From NCBI RefSeq assembly GCF_003731765.1, contig NZ_MOAL01000004.1:1302001-1366000 (forward strand): 64,000 nt of DNA, written 5' to 3'. The translations under genes were made by a program, and so were the position numbers. The notes under the pieces were generated by a model. That model worked only from the letters and a program-made list of their open reading frames with translations. It was not told where the DNA came from and did no database searches. Shown piece after piece: positions 16,594 through 25,096 of the stretch (its first letter is position 1; each line of letters opens with the position of its first letter). The DNA comes from Pseudomonas chlororaphis. GTDB taxonomy: Bacteria; Pseudomonadota; Gammaproteobacteria; Pseudomonadales; Pseudomonadaceae.

Positions 16594-17802
16594 TCAGCGC
16601 AAGTCTTGGCATGCTTTTTCCAGCCGGCGGCAGCCTTCCTCGATCACCTCCAGGGAGCTGGCGAACGACAGGCGTATGTACGGCGACATGCCGTAGGCCG
16701 CGCCCGCCACCGTGGCCAGGCCGTGGGCTTCAAGCAGGTAGTTGACCAGTTGGCTGTCGCTGTCGATCAGCAGCCCTTGTGGCGTGCGGCTGCCGATCAG
16801 TCGCGAGACATTGGCGAACACATAGAAGGCCCCGTCTGGCGCGGTGCAGTGCAGGCTCTCGATGGGCGCCAGAAGCTCCAGCATGCGTTCGCGGCGTAGC
16901 TGGTAGACCTCGCGCATGGCGGCGATCGGTGCCTGGTCGCCGGCGAAGGCGGCCACGGCGGCGGCCTGGCTGATGGAGCTGGGGCAGGTGGTGGTTTGCG
17001 ACAGCAGCTTGCCGATGGCGCCGATCAACCAGGCAGGGCCGGCACCGAAGCCCAGGCGCCAGCCGGTCATGGCATAGCCCTTGGAGGCACCGTTGACGAT
17101 CAGGGTGCGGGGCTTCAAGTCCGGCGCCACGTGCACCAGGGACAGGTGCTGGGCGTCGCCATAGACGAACTGTTCATAGATCTCGTCAGCCATCACCAGC
17201 AACTGCGGGTGACGCCGCAGCACTTCGGCCAGGGCCAGCAGTTCGGCTTCGGTGTAGACCGCGCCGCTGGGGTTGTTGGGGCTGTTGAGAATCAGCCATT
17301 TGCTGCGCGGGCCGATGCAGCGTTCCAGCTCTTGCGCGGTCAGCTTGAACCCGTTGATTTCGTTGCCGGCAATGATCACCGGCGTGGCGTCATTGAGCCG
17401 GGCGATATCCGGGTACGACACCCAGTACGGTGTGTGCACGATGACTTCGTCGCCGCGATTCAGGGTCGCCGCCAGGGCGTGATAGATGATGTGTTTGCCG
17501 CCGCAGCCGGCCACCACTTCATCCAGGCCGTAGCTCAGGTGGTTGTCGCGTTGCAGCTTCAGGCAGATGGCCTGGCGCAAGGCCAGGGTGCCGGTGGTGG
17601 CGGTGTAATGGGTGTCGCCACTGGCCATGGCCTGGCGCGCGGCCTCGAGGATATGCGCCGGCGTGTCGAAGTCCGGCTCGCCGACGGTGAAGTTGACGAT
17701 GTCCCGGCCCTCGGCCCGCAACTGGCTGACCAGAGCGTTGGCGGCGATGCTCGGTGACGGCTGGATACCCAGCACACGATCGGAAAGAAAGGCAGTGCTC
17801 AT
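16594..17802 (-). CDS. Class I/II PLP-dependent aminotransferase
   Basis: 402 aa, fold-type I. PLP residues visible are Y/T near residues 67-70, NSPNNPSG (173-180), D206 and Y209 in MADEIYE, and the Schiff-base lysine K241 in NGASKGYAMTGWR. The substrate-carboxylate Arg is in YIRLSFASS near the C-terminus. It is closest in style to aspartate/aromatic aminotransferases of the Thermus AspAT branch. Next to a DAACS transporter and an oxaloacetate-decarboxylase/RraA-like protein, it could transaminate Asp, Glu or 4-hydroxyglutamate-type acids. Confidence 0.9.
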   Translation of the reverse strand: MSTAFLSDRVLGIQPSPSIAANALVSQLRAEGRDIVNFTVGEPDFDTPAHILEAARQAMASGDTHYTATTGTLALRQAICLKLQRDNHLSYGLDEVVAGCGGKHIIYHALAATLNRGDEVIVHTPYWVSYPDIARLNDATPVIIAGNEINGFKLTAQELERCIGPRSKWLILNSPNNPSGAVYTEAELLALAEVLRRHPQLLVMADEIYEQFVYGDAQHLSLVHVAPDLKPRTLIVNGASKGYAMTGWRLGFGAGPAWLIGAIGKLLSQTTTCPSSISQAAAVAAFAGDQAPIAAMREVYQLRRERMLELLAPIESLHCTAPDGAFYVFANVSRLIGSRTPQGLLIDSDSQLVNYLLEAHGLATVAGAAYGMSPYIRLSFASSLEVIEEGCRRLEKACQDLR

Positions 17803-17814
17803 CAGGTGTCTCCC

Positions 17815-18480
17815 TTAGTCGGCCAGGCCGGCTTGTGCCAGGACCTTGTCCATCCAGCTCTGGCGCACGGCGCCGGTGGCGATCTCGGCTTTGACGTGTT
17901 CCTCGTGGGCTGCGTGTTGGGCGGCGCGACGCAACACCTCTGCTGCGTCGGCCTGGGCAAAGGCCACCAGGCCGTCTTCATCGCCCACCAGCAGGTCGCC
18001 GGGCTGGATCAGCATGCCGCCGATGGACACCGGCACGTTGATTTCCCCAGGGCCGCTCTTGTAGGGGCCGCAATGCACCACGGCCTTGGCGTAGCAGGGG
18101 GTGTCGTCGAAGCTGGCGACGTCGCGGATCGCGCCATCGATGACAAACCCGACGCAGCCGCGTTGTTGGGCATAGAGCTTGACCAGTTCGCCGATCACCG
18201 CGTTGTTGGTATCGCCCTGGGCGTCCACCACCAGCACGTGGCCGGGCTGGAGCATGCTCATGGCCTTGTAGATCAGGAGGTTGTCGCCGGGGCGAGTCTT
18301 GACCGTCAGCGCCGTGCCCACCAGCTTGCCGCTGCGGTTGTAGCGGGTCAGGCCGCGGGCGCCGATGTGTCGGCCAAGGTTGTCGCTGATGTGGGGCGTG
18401 ACCACCTGGGCGAAGGCTTCGAGCACTTCGGCGGCGGCCAGGGGTGGGTTGGGAAGAATGCGCGAACCAGGCAAGGACAT
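17815..18480 (-). CDS. RraA-like protein (4-hydroxy-4-methyl-2-oxoglutarate/oxaloacetate lyase type)
   Basis: 221-aa member of the RraA fold. Catabolic members are class II pyruvate aldolases that cleave 4-hydroxy-4-methyl-2-oxoglutarate or 4-carboxy-4-hydroxy-2-oxoadipate and decarboxylate oxaloacetate. The core VVDAQGDTNNAVIGELV and GFVIDGAIRDV (G-x-x-D-G-x-x-R-D) are present and carry the metal-binding Asp. The position in an aminotransferase/transporter operon argues for an enzymatic role rather than RNase E inhibition. MSLPGS at 18480 was chosen because the 21-residue extension overlaps the promoter region. Confidence 0.85.
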   Translation of the reverse strand: MSLPGSRILPNPPLAAAEVLEAFAQVVTPHISDNLGRHIGARGLTRYNRSGKLVGTALTVKTRPGDNLLIYKAMSMLQPGHVLVVDAQGDTNNAVIGELVKLYAQQRGCVGFVIDGAIRDVASFDDTPCYAKAVVHCGPYKSGPGEINVPVSIGGMLIQPGDLLVGDEDGLVAFAQADAAEVLRRAAQHAAHEEHVKAEIATGAVRQSWMDKVLAQAGLAD

Positions 18481-18555
18481 GGCGGTGCTCCTGAAGAATG
18501 GGCTCAGCCGGTGTGGCTGTGGGCCGATCTTAGGAGGGTTCAATAAACAGTTTTA

Positions 18556-18583
18556 GCGATATTTTATTATGCGATACCATCGC
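18556..18583. promoter_or_regulatory. Likely LysR binding region between RraA-like and LysR genes
   Basis: The palindrome GCGATACCATCGC (18571-18583) with another GCGAT at 18556-18560 lies in the 127-bp divergent promoter region. The layout fits a LysR autoregulatory and activation site. Confidence 0.5.
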
Positions 18584-18607
18584 TTTTTTTCATCAGATGC
18601 CAGGCCA

Positions 18608-19513
18608 ATGATTACCTTCAAGCAGATCGATGCCCTGTACTGGATTGCCGAGCTGGGCAGTTTCGAGGCCGCGGCCAACCAACTGAACATGTCCCAGTCG
18701 GCCATTTCCAAACGCATTCAAGAGCTGGAAGACACCTTTGGCGTGGCGGTCTTCGACCGCAGCAAACGCAACGCCCGGCTGACCGAGAAGGGCGCCGAAC
18801 TGCTGGATTACGCCAAGGATCTGCGCGAACGCCGAGACTCGCTGATGCAACGGGTCAGTGCCCGGGAAGTGCTGGTGCGGCGCTTTCGCCTGGGGGTGAC
18901 CGAACTGACTGCCCTGACCTGGTTGCCGGCCCTGGTGGAGGCCATGCGCCAGGCCTATCCCAGGGTGCAGATCGAACCGTCGGTGGAGCTGAGCAGCGAG
19001 TTGTTTCGCAAGCTTGAGGACGATCAATTGGACCTGGTGATCGTGCCGGATGTGTACCACGACACGCGATTTGTCTGCACACCGCTGAAAAGCGTGGAAA
19101 ACGCCTGGATGTGCGCGCCAAGCCTGATTCCCGACGCCGACCCCATCAGCCTGGAGCGCCTGGCCAGTTTCACCGTGATGACCCAGGGCTCGCAGTCCGG
19201 CACCGGTCTGATCTACGAGCGTTGGCTGGCCAGCCACAAGGTGCAGATGCCGCGCACCCTGACCAGCCACAACCTGTTGGTGCAAGTGGGCCTGACCCTG
19301 TCGGGCATGGGCGTCAGTTACCTGCCCAAGGATTGCCTGTCGCACCTGATCGAACAGGGCGCCCTGCGTGCCCTGGTGACCCAGCCGAGCCTGCCGCGGA
19401 TTCGTTATGCGGCCTTGCATCGTCAGGACCGGCAATTCGGCCTGAACCCGGACGTGGCCCGTTTGAGCCAGCAGTGCTGCGACTTCTCGCGCCTGTTATT
19501 GCACGGGGCTTGA
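18608..19513 (+). CDS. LysR-family transcriptional regulator
   Basis: 301 aa. The winged-HTH is at residues 1-60: MITFKQIDALYWIAELGSFE, then the recognition helix NMSQSAISKRIQELED. An effector-binding PBP2-like domain follows from about residue 90. It is transcribed away from the RraA-like/aminotransferase/symporter operon and most probably controls it in response to the operon's substrate. The start at 18608 gives the canonical LysR N-terminus; the upstream 13 codons would run through the palindromic operator. Confidence 0.92.
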   Translation: MITFKQIDALYWIAELGSFEAAANQLNMSQSAISKRIQELEDTFGVAVFDRSKRNARLTEKGAELLDYAKDLRERRDSLMQRVSAREVLVRRFRLGVTELTALTWLPALVEAMRQAYPRVQIEPSVELSSELFRKLEDDQLDLVIVPDVYHDTRFVCTPLKSVENAWMCAPSLIPDADPISLERLASFTVMTQGSQSGTGLIYERWLASHKVQMPRTLTSHNLLVQVGLTLSGMGVSYLPKDCLSHLIEQGALRALVTQPSLPRIRYAALHRQDRQFGLNPDVARLSQQCCDFSRLLLHGA

Positions 19514-19585
19514 GTTTGATGGGGCGGGAGCTTCATGGAGCGTGAGCTTTATGAGGCCTGAGACGCGACGCTCTCCAGGCCCGGC

Positions 19586-20203
19586 TCAAGGCGCCGGCAC
19601 CCGCCACAGGTACCAGGCCGCCAGCGTTCGCCAGGGGCGCCAGGCTTGGCCGATCTCGATCATCTGCCGGCGGCTCGGTGCCTGCTCCAGGCCTTTGAGG
19701 CGGCGGTAGCCCTCGCGGACGCCGAAGTCATCGGCGGGCAGGATGTCCAGGCGCTCCAGGCTGTAGATCAGCAGCATTTCCACGGTCCAGCGGCCCACCC
19801 CGCGCAAGGTGGTCAGGCGCTGGATTAGGGTTTCATCGTCCAGGGCGCGGGCGCCGGGTTCGTCCGGCACTAGGCCGTCGAGGGTGGCCTGGGCAATGCC
19901 TTGCAGGGCGGTGACCTTGCTCGCGGAAAAGCCGCAACCGCGCAACACCGCCACATCGCAGGCCAGCAGTTGCTCGGGGCGCGGAAAGTCCTGCCCCGGG
20001 AACAGCGCCAGCAGGCGTCCCAGAATCGCTTCGGCGGCCCGGGCGTGCAATTGCTGATAGGCCACCGCCCGCATCAGCGCCTGATAAGGATCGCGGGTGG
20101 GTTTGGCCTGGTGCAGGCAGGGGCCGATGGTTTGGACGTGCCGAGCCCAATCGGCGTCCAGTCGTTCGAGGAATTGGCGGGCGGCTAGGTAGGGTTCGGG
20201 CAT
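19586..20203 (-). CDS. DNA-3-methyladenine glycosylase II (AlkA-type HhH-GPD)
   Basis: 205-aa base-excision repair enzyme. The helix-hairpin-helix is in LTTLRGVGRWTVEMLLIYSLER (about residues 120-140). The catalytic Asp follows in DILPADDFGVREGYRR. It lacks the N-terminal extra domain of E. coli AlkA, matching the short Mag-type family of pseudomonads. It excises alkylated purines from DNA. The start MPEPYL (cat 20201-20203) has upstream GGGGCTGACC and little ribosome-binding signal. It is adjacent to a conserved small gene on the same strand with a 90-bp gap. Confidence 0.9.
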   Translation of the reverse strand: MPEPYLAARQFLERLDADWARHVQTIGPCLHQAKPTRDPYQALMRAVAYQQLHARAAEAILGRLLALFPGQDFPRPEQLLACDVAVLRGCGFSASKVTALQGIAQATLDGLVPDEPGARALDDETLIQRLTTLRGVGRWTVEMLLIYSLERLDILPADDFGVREGYRRLKGLEQAPSRRQMIEIGQAWRPWRTLAAWYLWRVPAP

Positions 20204-20293
20204 GGTGAGGGGCTGACCGGGCAAGGGCGAGGCTGGCAGATTAGCCCGCCTCGGGCCGGGCCGCACTCGGTGGCTTGCGCTGCAATTCGGCTT

Positions 20294-20695
20294 TCAGGCG
20301 TCGCGCAGCAAGTCGTGGGCGTCCAGCAGGCGGTAGGCGATTTCCGGGTTGTTCTCCAGGCCCCGGCGAATCGCTGCTGGAATCGCCTGGCGGGTCTTGC
20401 GGCACAAGCCCGGCAGTTCGGCGAGGTGGATGGCGATGCCACGCATGCTCCGCACTTCATTGTTGCTGGGGGCGATTTCGACGCGGATGCCCAGTTGGTC
20501 ATACAGGCGCTGTTGCAGATGCTGCAGGTCTTCCAGGCTCTTGAGCTGTTCCAGGCGCGCCAGCAGGCGTTTCTCTTCGGGGCGGGTCAGGCGCAGGATG
20601 CGCTGGTCGGCGCCGGGAACGTCCAGCAGCCGCTCGCGCTCGCAGATGCAAGCGCCGGGCGGGCAGGGTGAGCGAATCGGCAGCGTGGGGTTCAT
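20294..20695 (-). CDS. Conserved hypothetical protein
   Basis: 133 aa, cytosolic, no function recognised. It starts MNPTLPIRSPCPPGACICER with a CPPGACIC cysteine cluster that could bind metal. A helical, Leu/Arg-rich middle (ARLEQLKSLEDLQHLQQRL) may form a coiled coil. The end is AIPAAIRRGLENNPEIAYRLL. I have seen similar proteins conserved in Pseudomonas, so it is probably real. It is co-directional with the glycosylase downstream. Confidence 0.75.
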   Translation of the reverse strand: MNPTLPIRSPCPPGACICERERLLDVPGADQRILRLTRPEEKRLLARLEQLKSLEDLQHLQQRLYDQLGIRVEIAPSNNEVRSMRGIAIHLAELPGLCRKTRQAIPAAIRRGLENNPEIAYRLLDAHDLLRDA

Positions 20696-20957
20696 GGGGA
20701 GCAATCATAGCCATGGGCACGGGCCTTTGCCCATCGCCGTGTCGGGCCGGAAGGGGCCGGCCCGCGGCTGACCGGCCAAGGTGGGCAAGGCGCTGCTCGC
20801 GCGCGTGGCTGCTGACCTTGGACGGGCGTTGGTTTATATTGCGCGGCGCTCAGCGTCAGGCGGCCCAGACCGATGACCGACGATGAGCGCAGACCCCTTC
20901 CACGACGGTCGGGGGCAGCCGCTCCCGACCTCGAGCTACGACAAAGAAAGGAAATCA

Positions 20958-21605
20958 ATGTCTTCTCCACTTTTGCCCCTGGCCCTCGCCTTGAGTGCCA
21001 GCGCCTTGTCCCTGAATGCCAGTGCCGCCGCCGATTTCGCCACGTGCTTCAGCCTGACCCCCAACGTGCAGTTTCGCTCCGGCGACACCACCACCCAGAT
21101 TGTTGACGTGATGTTCAATGACCAGAAAGGCAGGGCGGTGGTCAATGCTGCGGGCGGCAGTAAAACCGCCGCGGTCTATGACCTCAGCGGGCGCCGGTTG
21201 CTGGGAGAGGTGCGCTACGGCATCGCGGCCCTGGGTGCCGATCCGCAAACGCCAATCATGACGGACATCTACACCCAGTCCCCGGAGTTCCCCAAGCAGG
21301 CGGTGCCGGGCGCCAAGTTCAAGGTCACCGGCAGCGGTGAACGGACCAATCATGCCCAGGGTTGGGTCGACCCCGTGAACTACGACAGTTTCACGGACTA
21401 CACCTTCGTCGGCTTTGAAGATGTGCAGACCGAGGTCAACCGTGCGCCGCGGACCTTCAAGGACAGTTGCCACGTGAGCGCCAGCAGTGGCGACGAGCGC
21501 ATCGAAGTCTGGTACGCCGCAGGCTATGGCCAGATCAAATTTGAACGATATTCCGGTCAGTCGCTTCTTATGCAGGATGTGATCGACACGATCATCGAAA
21601 AGTAA
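20958..21605 (+). CDS. Exported hypothetical protein
   Basis: 215 aa with a clear signal peptide: MSSPLLPLALALSASALSLN, then ASA|A as a cleavage site about residue 23. The mature part is rich in beta-type sequence (VQFRSGDTTTQIVDVMFND) with two cysteines that could pair (near residues 30 and 176). No family is recognised. The start at 20958 is backed by AAAGGAAATCA. It precedes the CbrC-like gene by 117 bp and may be co-transcribed. Periplasmic location is inferred. Confidence 0.8.
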   Translation: MSSPLLPLALALSASALSLNASAAADFATCFSLTPNVQFRSGDTTTQIVDVMFNDQKGRAVVNAAGGSKTAAVYDLSGRRLLGEVRYGIAALGADPQTPIMTDIYTQSPEFPKQAVPGAKFKVTGSGERTNHAQGWVDPVNYDSFTDYTFVGFEDVQTEVNRAPRTFKDSCHVSASSGDERIEVWYAAGYGQIKFERYSGQSLLMQDVIDTIIEK

Positions 21606-21722
21606 GGGTTGTCCAGGGGCCACCAAGTGGTTGCCGGGGTGGCGCCTGATTGTTTTTTGTCGCCTCTGCCGCGCCCTGTGCCAGGGCCCGCGCCGAGGCT
21701 AGCGGAGCAAGGAGTCCTGCTG

Positions 21723-22265
21723 ATGAAACTGCCTGAATTTGCCTACCATCCCGACCCGGTCGCCAGCGGCTCGGTGCAAGCCAGTGACGCCACCTGCCTG
21801 TGCTGTGAACAGGCCCGTGGCTGGATATATGTCGGCCCGGTGTACGCGGTGGAGGAATACCAAGACTGTTTCTGCCCTTGGTGCATCGCCGATGGCAGTG
21901 CCCACGAGCGGTTCCAGGCGAGCTTTACCGATGAAGACGGCATCGGCCAGGACGCCGAAGAGGAATTGGACGAGGCGGTGATTGCCGAGGTCAGCCAACG
22001 CACCCCCGGCTACAGCGGTTGGCAGCAGGAGCAGTGGTGGAGCCATTGCGGCGATGCCGCGCAGTTTATCGGCAAGGCCGGTCATGACGAATTGCAGGCC
22101 CTGGGCGCCGAAGCGATCCTCGCTGTGCAGGACGCCACGGGCTTGCCCAACGGCGCCCAGTGGGACGCCTTCTTCAGTGCCCTGGACAAAGACCAGGGGC
22201 CCACGGCCTACCTGTTCCGCTGCCGGCATTGCCAGGCCATGGGCGCCTACCAGGACCATCACTGA
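21723..22265 (+). CDS. CbrC family protein (UPF0167)
   Basis: 180 aa. Three cysteine pairs stand out: CLCCEQARGWIYVGPVY near residue 25, CFCPWCIADGSAH near residue 58 and RCRHCQAM at the C-terminus. This is the expected layout of CbrC/YieJ proteins, which share a region with colicin E2 tolerance proteins. They probably bind zinc. The start at 21723 has AAGGAG 8 bp upstream. The biochemical role is unknown. Confidence 0.85.
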   Translation: MKLPEFAYHPDPVASGSVQASDATCLCCEQARGWIYVGPVYAVEEYQDCFCPWCIADGSAHERFQASFTDEDGIGQDAEEELDEAVIAEVSQRTPGYSGWQQEQWWSHCGDAAQFIGKAGHDELQALGAEAILAVQDATGLPNGAQWDAFFSALDKDQGPTAYLFRCRHCQAMGAYQDHH

Positions 22266-22305
22266 TCAGCGCACAGTTCCAGCGCGCCGACGCAGTGGGG
22301 CGTGT

Positions 22306-22959
22306 TCAGGAGCCCGGTTTGTCGACAAACACCACCTGGACCTCCTGGGTGATTTTCGCCGGGGTGGTTTCCAGGTCGGGTGACGAATAGCTGACCTGAG
22401 TCACCGCCAGCGCCAGCTTGCCGGCGGGTGCCGGTACGCTCAGCGCGTTGATGAACACGTCGTTGCCTTTGCAATAGACCTCCATGTCGGCCCCGCAATT
22501 GCCGCTGTTGTCCTCTTCGGCGGCGCTGTACAGGGTCTTGGCGGTCCAGCCGTCAAAGCGCACCACGGCGTAGGTTTTTTCCATGATGCCCTGGCCCGAG
22601 CTGGCCGAGCCGATCAGCACCAGGCTCTGCTCGGGGCCTTGGTCGCCCAGCAACTGGATGCCGTTGTACTGCCCGCCAAACTCTTCCAGGGCCCTGGCCT
22701 GCTTGAGCTTGGGGCGCACCAGCAGGTAGCCGGCCCAGAAGTTACGCGCGGCTTCCTCGTAGCTGACCCCGGCCAGGTAGGCCTGTTCCTTGCCGGCCAG
22801 GGTCACCGGCACCAGTGTCTCCACGGTAATGCCCATGGCTTTTTGTTCGGCCGGTGCCCAGGCCTTGACCTGTTCGTGGCTTGGCGGTGTGTCTGCCAGG
22901 GTGGGCAGGCTGGCGAGCAAAGCGACCGCTGAAATCAGGCAACGTAACAATGAACCCAT
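22306..22959 (-). CDS. Exported hypothetical protein
   Basis: 217-aa secreted or periplasmic protein. The signal peptide MGSLLRCLISAVALLASLPT ends in LAD|T. The mature region has a Cys pair (SGNCGADMEVYC) likely to form a disulphide and ends EVQVVFVDKPGS. No family is recognised. ATG 22957-22959 with GGGAGT upstream is preferred to a TTG two codons earlier. It converges on the CbrC-like gene with a 40-bp gap. Confidence 0.8.
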   Translation of the reverse strand: MGSLLRCLISAVALLASLPTLADTPPSHEQVKAWAPAEQKAMGITVETLVPVTLAGKEQAYLAGVSYEEAARNFWAGYLLVRPKLKQARALEEFGGQYNGIQLLGDQGPEQSLVLIGSASSGQGIMEKTYAVVRFDGWTAKTLYSAAEEDNSGNCGADMEVYCKGNDVFINALSVPAPAGKLALAVTQVSYSSPDLETTPAKITQEVQVVFVDKPGS

Positions 22960-23097
22960 GGACAACTCCCTGTATGCACTAATGACGTGACGTGCAGCCG
23001 ACCCGGCTGCTCAGGGCGTCGAAGATACAAGTCGGCCGGGCAAAGAGCCAGCCGTCGCCAGTGGATTTCGCCCCCCATAAAAGCCATTCCCTGGGGT

Positions 23098-24039
23098 TCA
23101 GGCCTGCTGCTGGAACACCAGGGCCTTCAGGCCACCGTCCAGGCCGGCATCGGGAAATTCCGGCGGGTTATCCAGGCGTTGTTCGAAGTGCAGGCCCGGT
23201 GCTTCGCGGGTGACGCCGTCGATCAGGAACTCGGCGCCCAGGGCCGGGTCGTTCATGCAGGCCAGCACCGTGCCTTGGGCGGTCAGCAGTTCCGGCAGGC
23301 GGCGCAGCACCCGCTGGTAGTCCTTGGTCAGCACGAAGCTGCCTTTCTGGAAGGTCGGCGGGTCGATGATCACCAGGTCATAAGGGCCGTTCTGGGTCAC
23401 CTTGGCCCAGGACTTGAAGAGGTCATGGCCGAGAAACGTCACCTGGTCCAGGTTGTGCTCGTTGAGCCGATGATTGTCCCGGCCGCGGCTCAGGGCCGGG
23501 CGTGACATGTCCAGGTTGACCACATGGCTGGCGCCGCCGGCCAGCGCCGCCACGGAAAAACCACAGGTGTAGGCGAACAGGTTCAGCACCCGCTTGCCCT
23601 GGGCGTTGTCGCGCACCCAGTTGCGCCCGTAGCGCATGTCGAGAAACAGCCCGGTGTTCTGTTTCTGCCCCAGGTCTATGCGGTAGCGCAGGCCGCCTTC
23701 GGTCAGGGTCCACTCTTCAATAGGCTCGCCCAGCAGCCACTCGGTAGTGCTGCGCAGCAGGTAGCGGTGTTGCAGCAGCAGGTGGTGGGCGCCGGAGCGG
23801 GCCCAGGCGGCCGACTGGGTGAGTTGCAGCAGGTGTTGCTGCAAATCTTCCAGTTGCCCAGGCTCGGGCTCCTTGAACAGCGACACCAGCAGCACGCCCT
23901 GCAGCCAGTCCACCGTCACTTGCTCCAGGCCCGGCCAGCAGCGGCCGCGGCCGTGGAACAGGCGGCGGGTTTCATCGGGCGGGGTGTCCAGGGCGGTCAA
24001 CAGGTGCTGGTGCAGGGTGGCAAGGGCGTCTGGGGTCAT
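23098..24039 (-). CDS. Class I SAM-dependent methyltransferase (RlmI/RlmK-like)
   Basis: 313 aa. The SAM-binding motif is VLNLFAYTCGFSVAALAGGASHV (about residues 158-180). The acidic motif is VVNLDMSRPALSRGRDN, and motif IV is YDLVIIDPPTFQKGSF (DPP(T/S)F). This is the pattern of the RlmI/YccW and PF10672 methyltransferases that modify 23S rRNA cytosines. The N-terminal PUA domain of true RlmI is absent, so the substrate is uncertain. MTPDAL is chosen because the upstream extension overlaps the divergent GNAT promoter. Confidence 0.87.
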   Translation of the reverse strand: MTPDALATLHQHLLTALDTPPDETRRLFHGRGRCWPGLEQVTVDWLQGVLLVSLFKEPEPGQLEDLQQHLLQLTQSAAWARSGAHHLLLQHRYLLRSTTEWLLGEPIEEWTLTEGGLRYRIDLGQKQNTGLFLDMRYGRNWVRDNAQGKRVLNLFAYTCGFSVAALAGGASHVVNLDMSRPALSRGRDNHRLNEHNLDQVTFLGHDLFKSWAKVTQNGPYDLVIIDPPTFQKGSFVLTKDYQRVLRRLPELLTAQGTVLACMNDPALGAEFLIDGVTREAPGLHFEQRLDNPPEFPDAGLDGGLKALVFQQQA

Positions 24040-24199
24040 GGAAGCGGTTCGGCCAGTTTCAAGGGGGCGGCATTCTAACCGCAAAAACACCAATTGCCGC
24101 GCCGGGCCACGGGCAATCGCCGGAGCGGTTATCATAGCGCCGCCGCGCGCCGCCTCCCGGCCGCGTCGAGTTGCCATCACCTTCAGAGTCAAAGGTTCC

Positions 24200-24922
24200 A
24201 TGCCCACGATCAGCCTGCTGCACACCCCGCCTTCCGAACCCCTGAAAAGCCAGCTGTTGCAGATGGTGGTCGACTACGTCAGCGACATCAGCGCGGTGGC
24301 CATCGCCCCGAGCAACCCCCTGTACCCGCTCTATCAATACACCGTCGGCCTGGAAGTCCATCGCTACCTGGACGCCATGGACGGCACCCGGGGCCTGTCT
24401 GTGGAGTTGGCGCTGGCCACTGATGAGCACGACCCCGAGACGCTGATCGGCTTTGCTCTGTACCTGCCGTTGCAGGACGACCCCGACGCCTGCGCCGTGG
24501 CCTACCTGGCGGTGCGCGAAGGGCATCGGCGCCAGGGCGTGGCGCGGGCGCTGTTGGCGCCGGTACAGGCCCGCTACCCGCAGGTCGAGGTGGCGTGTGG
24601 GGTGGGCAAGGTCGCGTGTTTCGAAGCCCTGGGCTTCCAATTGATCGGTGCCCGCGGGCCGCAGGTGCTGATGAACACACGGGACCATGGCAGTGACGGG
24701 TTGCTGGCGGTGCTGGATGTGGCGCCGATCTTCAGCTCCCTGGAAGTGCGGCAGATTCATGCCTACCTGCTGCAGCAACATGGCCGCAAAGCCATGCTCG
24801 ACGCCGAGAAAAAACGTGACCGCCACCTGGACCAGTTGACCCGCCAGGCCCAGGCCCTGGTGCTGGAACGGTTGGGCCCCGACGCCTTGGGCGCCCGCGG
24901 GCCTGGGCTGCGTCTGGTCTAG
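24200..24922 (+). CDS. GNAT-family acetyltransferase with helical C-terminus
   Basis: 240 aa. GNAT motif A is YLAVREGHRRQGVARALLAP (RRQGVA core, about residues 108-127), followed by CFEALGFQLIGARG. A C-terminal extension of about 80 residues (QQHGRKAMLDAEKKRDRHLDQ) is charged and probably coiled-coil. It is divergent from the methyltransferase, with a 160-bp intergenic region. The ribosome-binding site AAAGG is weak. The substrate is unknown. Confidence 0.82.
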   Translation: MPTISLLHTPPSEPLKSQLLQMVVDYVSDISAVAIAPSNPLYPLYQYTVGLEVHRYLDAMDGTRGLSVELALATDEHDPETLIGFALYLPLQDDPDACAVAYLAVREGHRRQGVARALLAPVQARYPQVEVACGVGKVACFEALGFQLIGARGPQVLMNTRDHGSDGLLAVLDVAPIFSSLEVRQIHAYLLQQHGRKAMLDAEKKRDRHLDQLTRQAQALVLERLGPDALGARGPGLRLV

Positions 24923-25096
24923 CCCGTCGGCCAGCGCCGAGGCCGCGGCGCCGGGCGTTTTGCGGGGCTGCACGCGCCCTGGTGCAGTGACCGGGGCGAG
25001 CTGTGAAAAAGTCTGGCCCAATCGCTTCAGCTCAGCTTTGTACCGCCGATATTAGATCGAGGGTCCAACGGTTTCTGATCGCGCTGAGGGTACGTC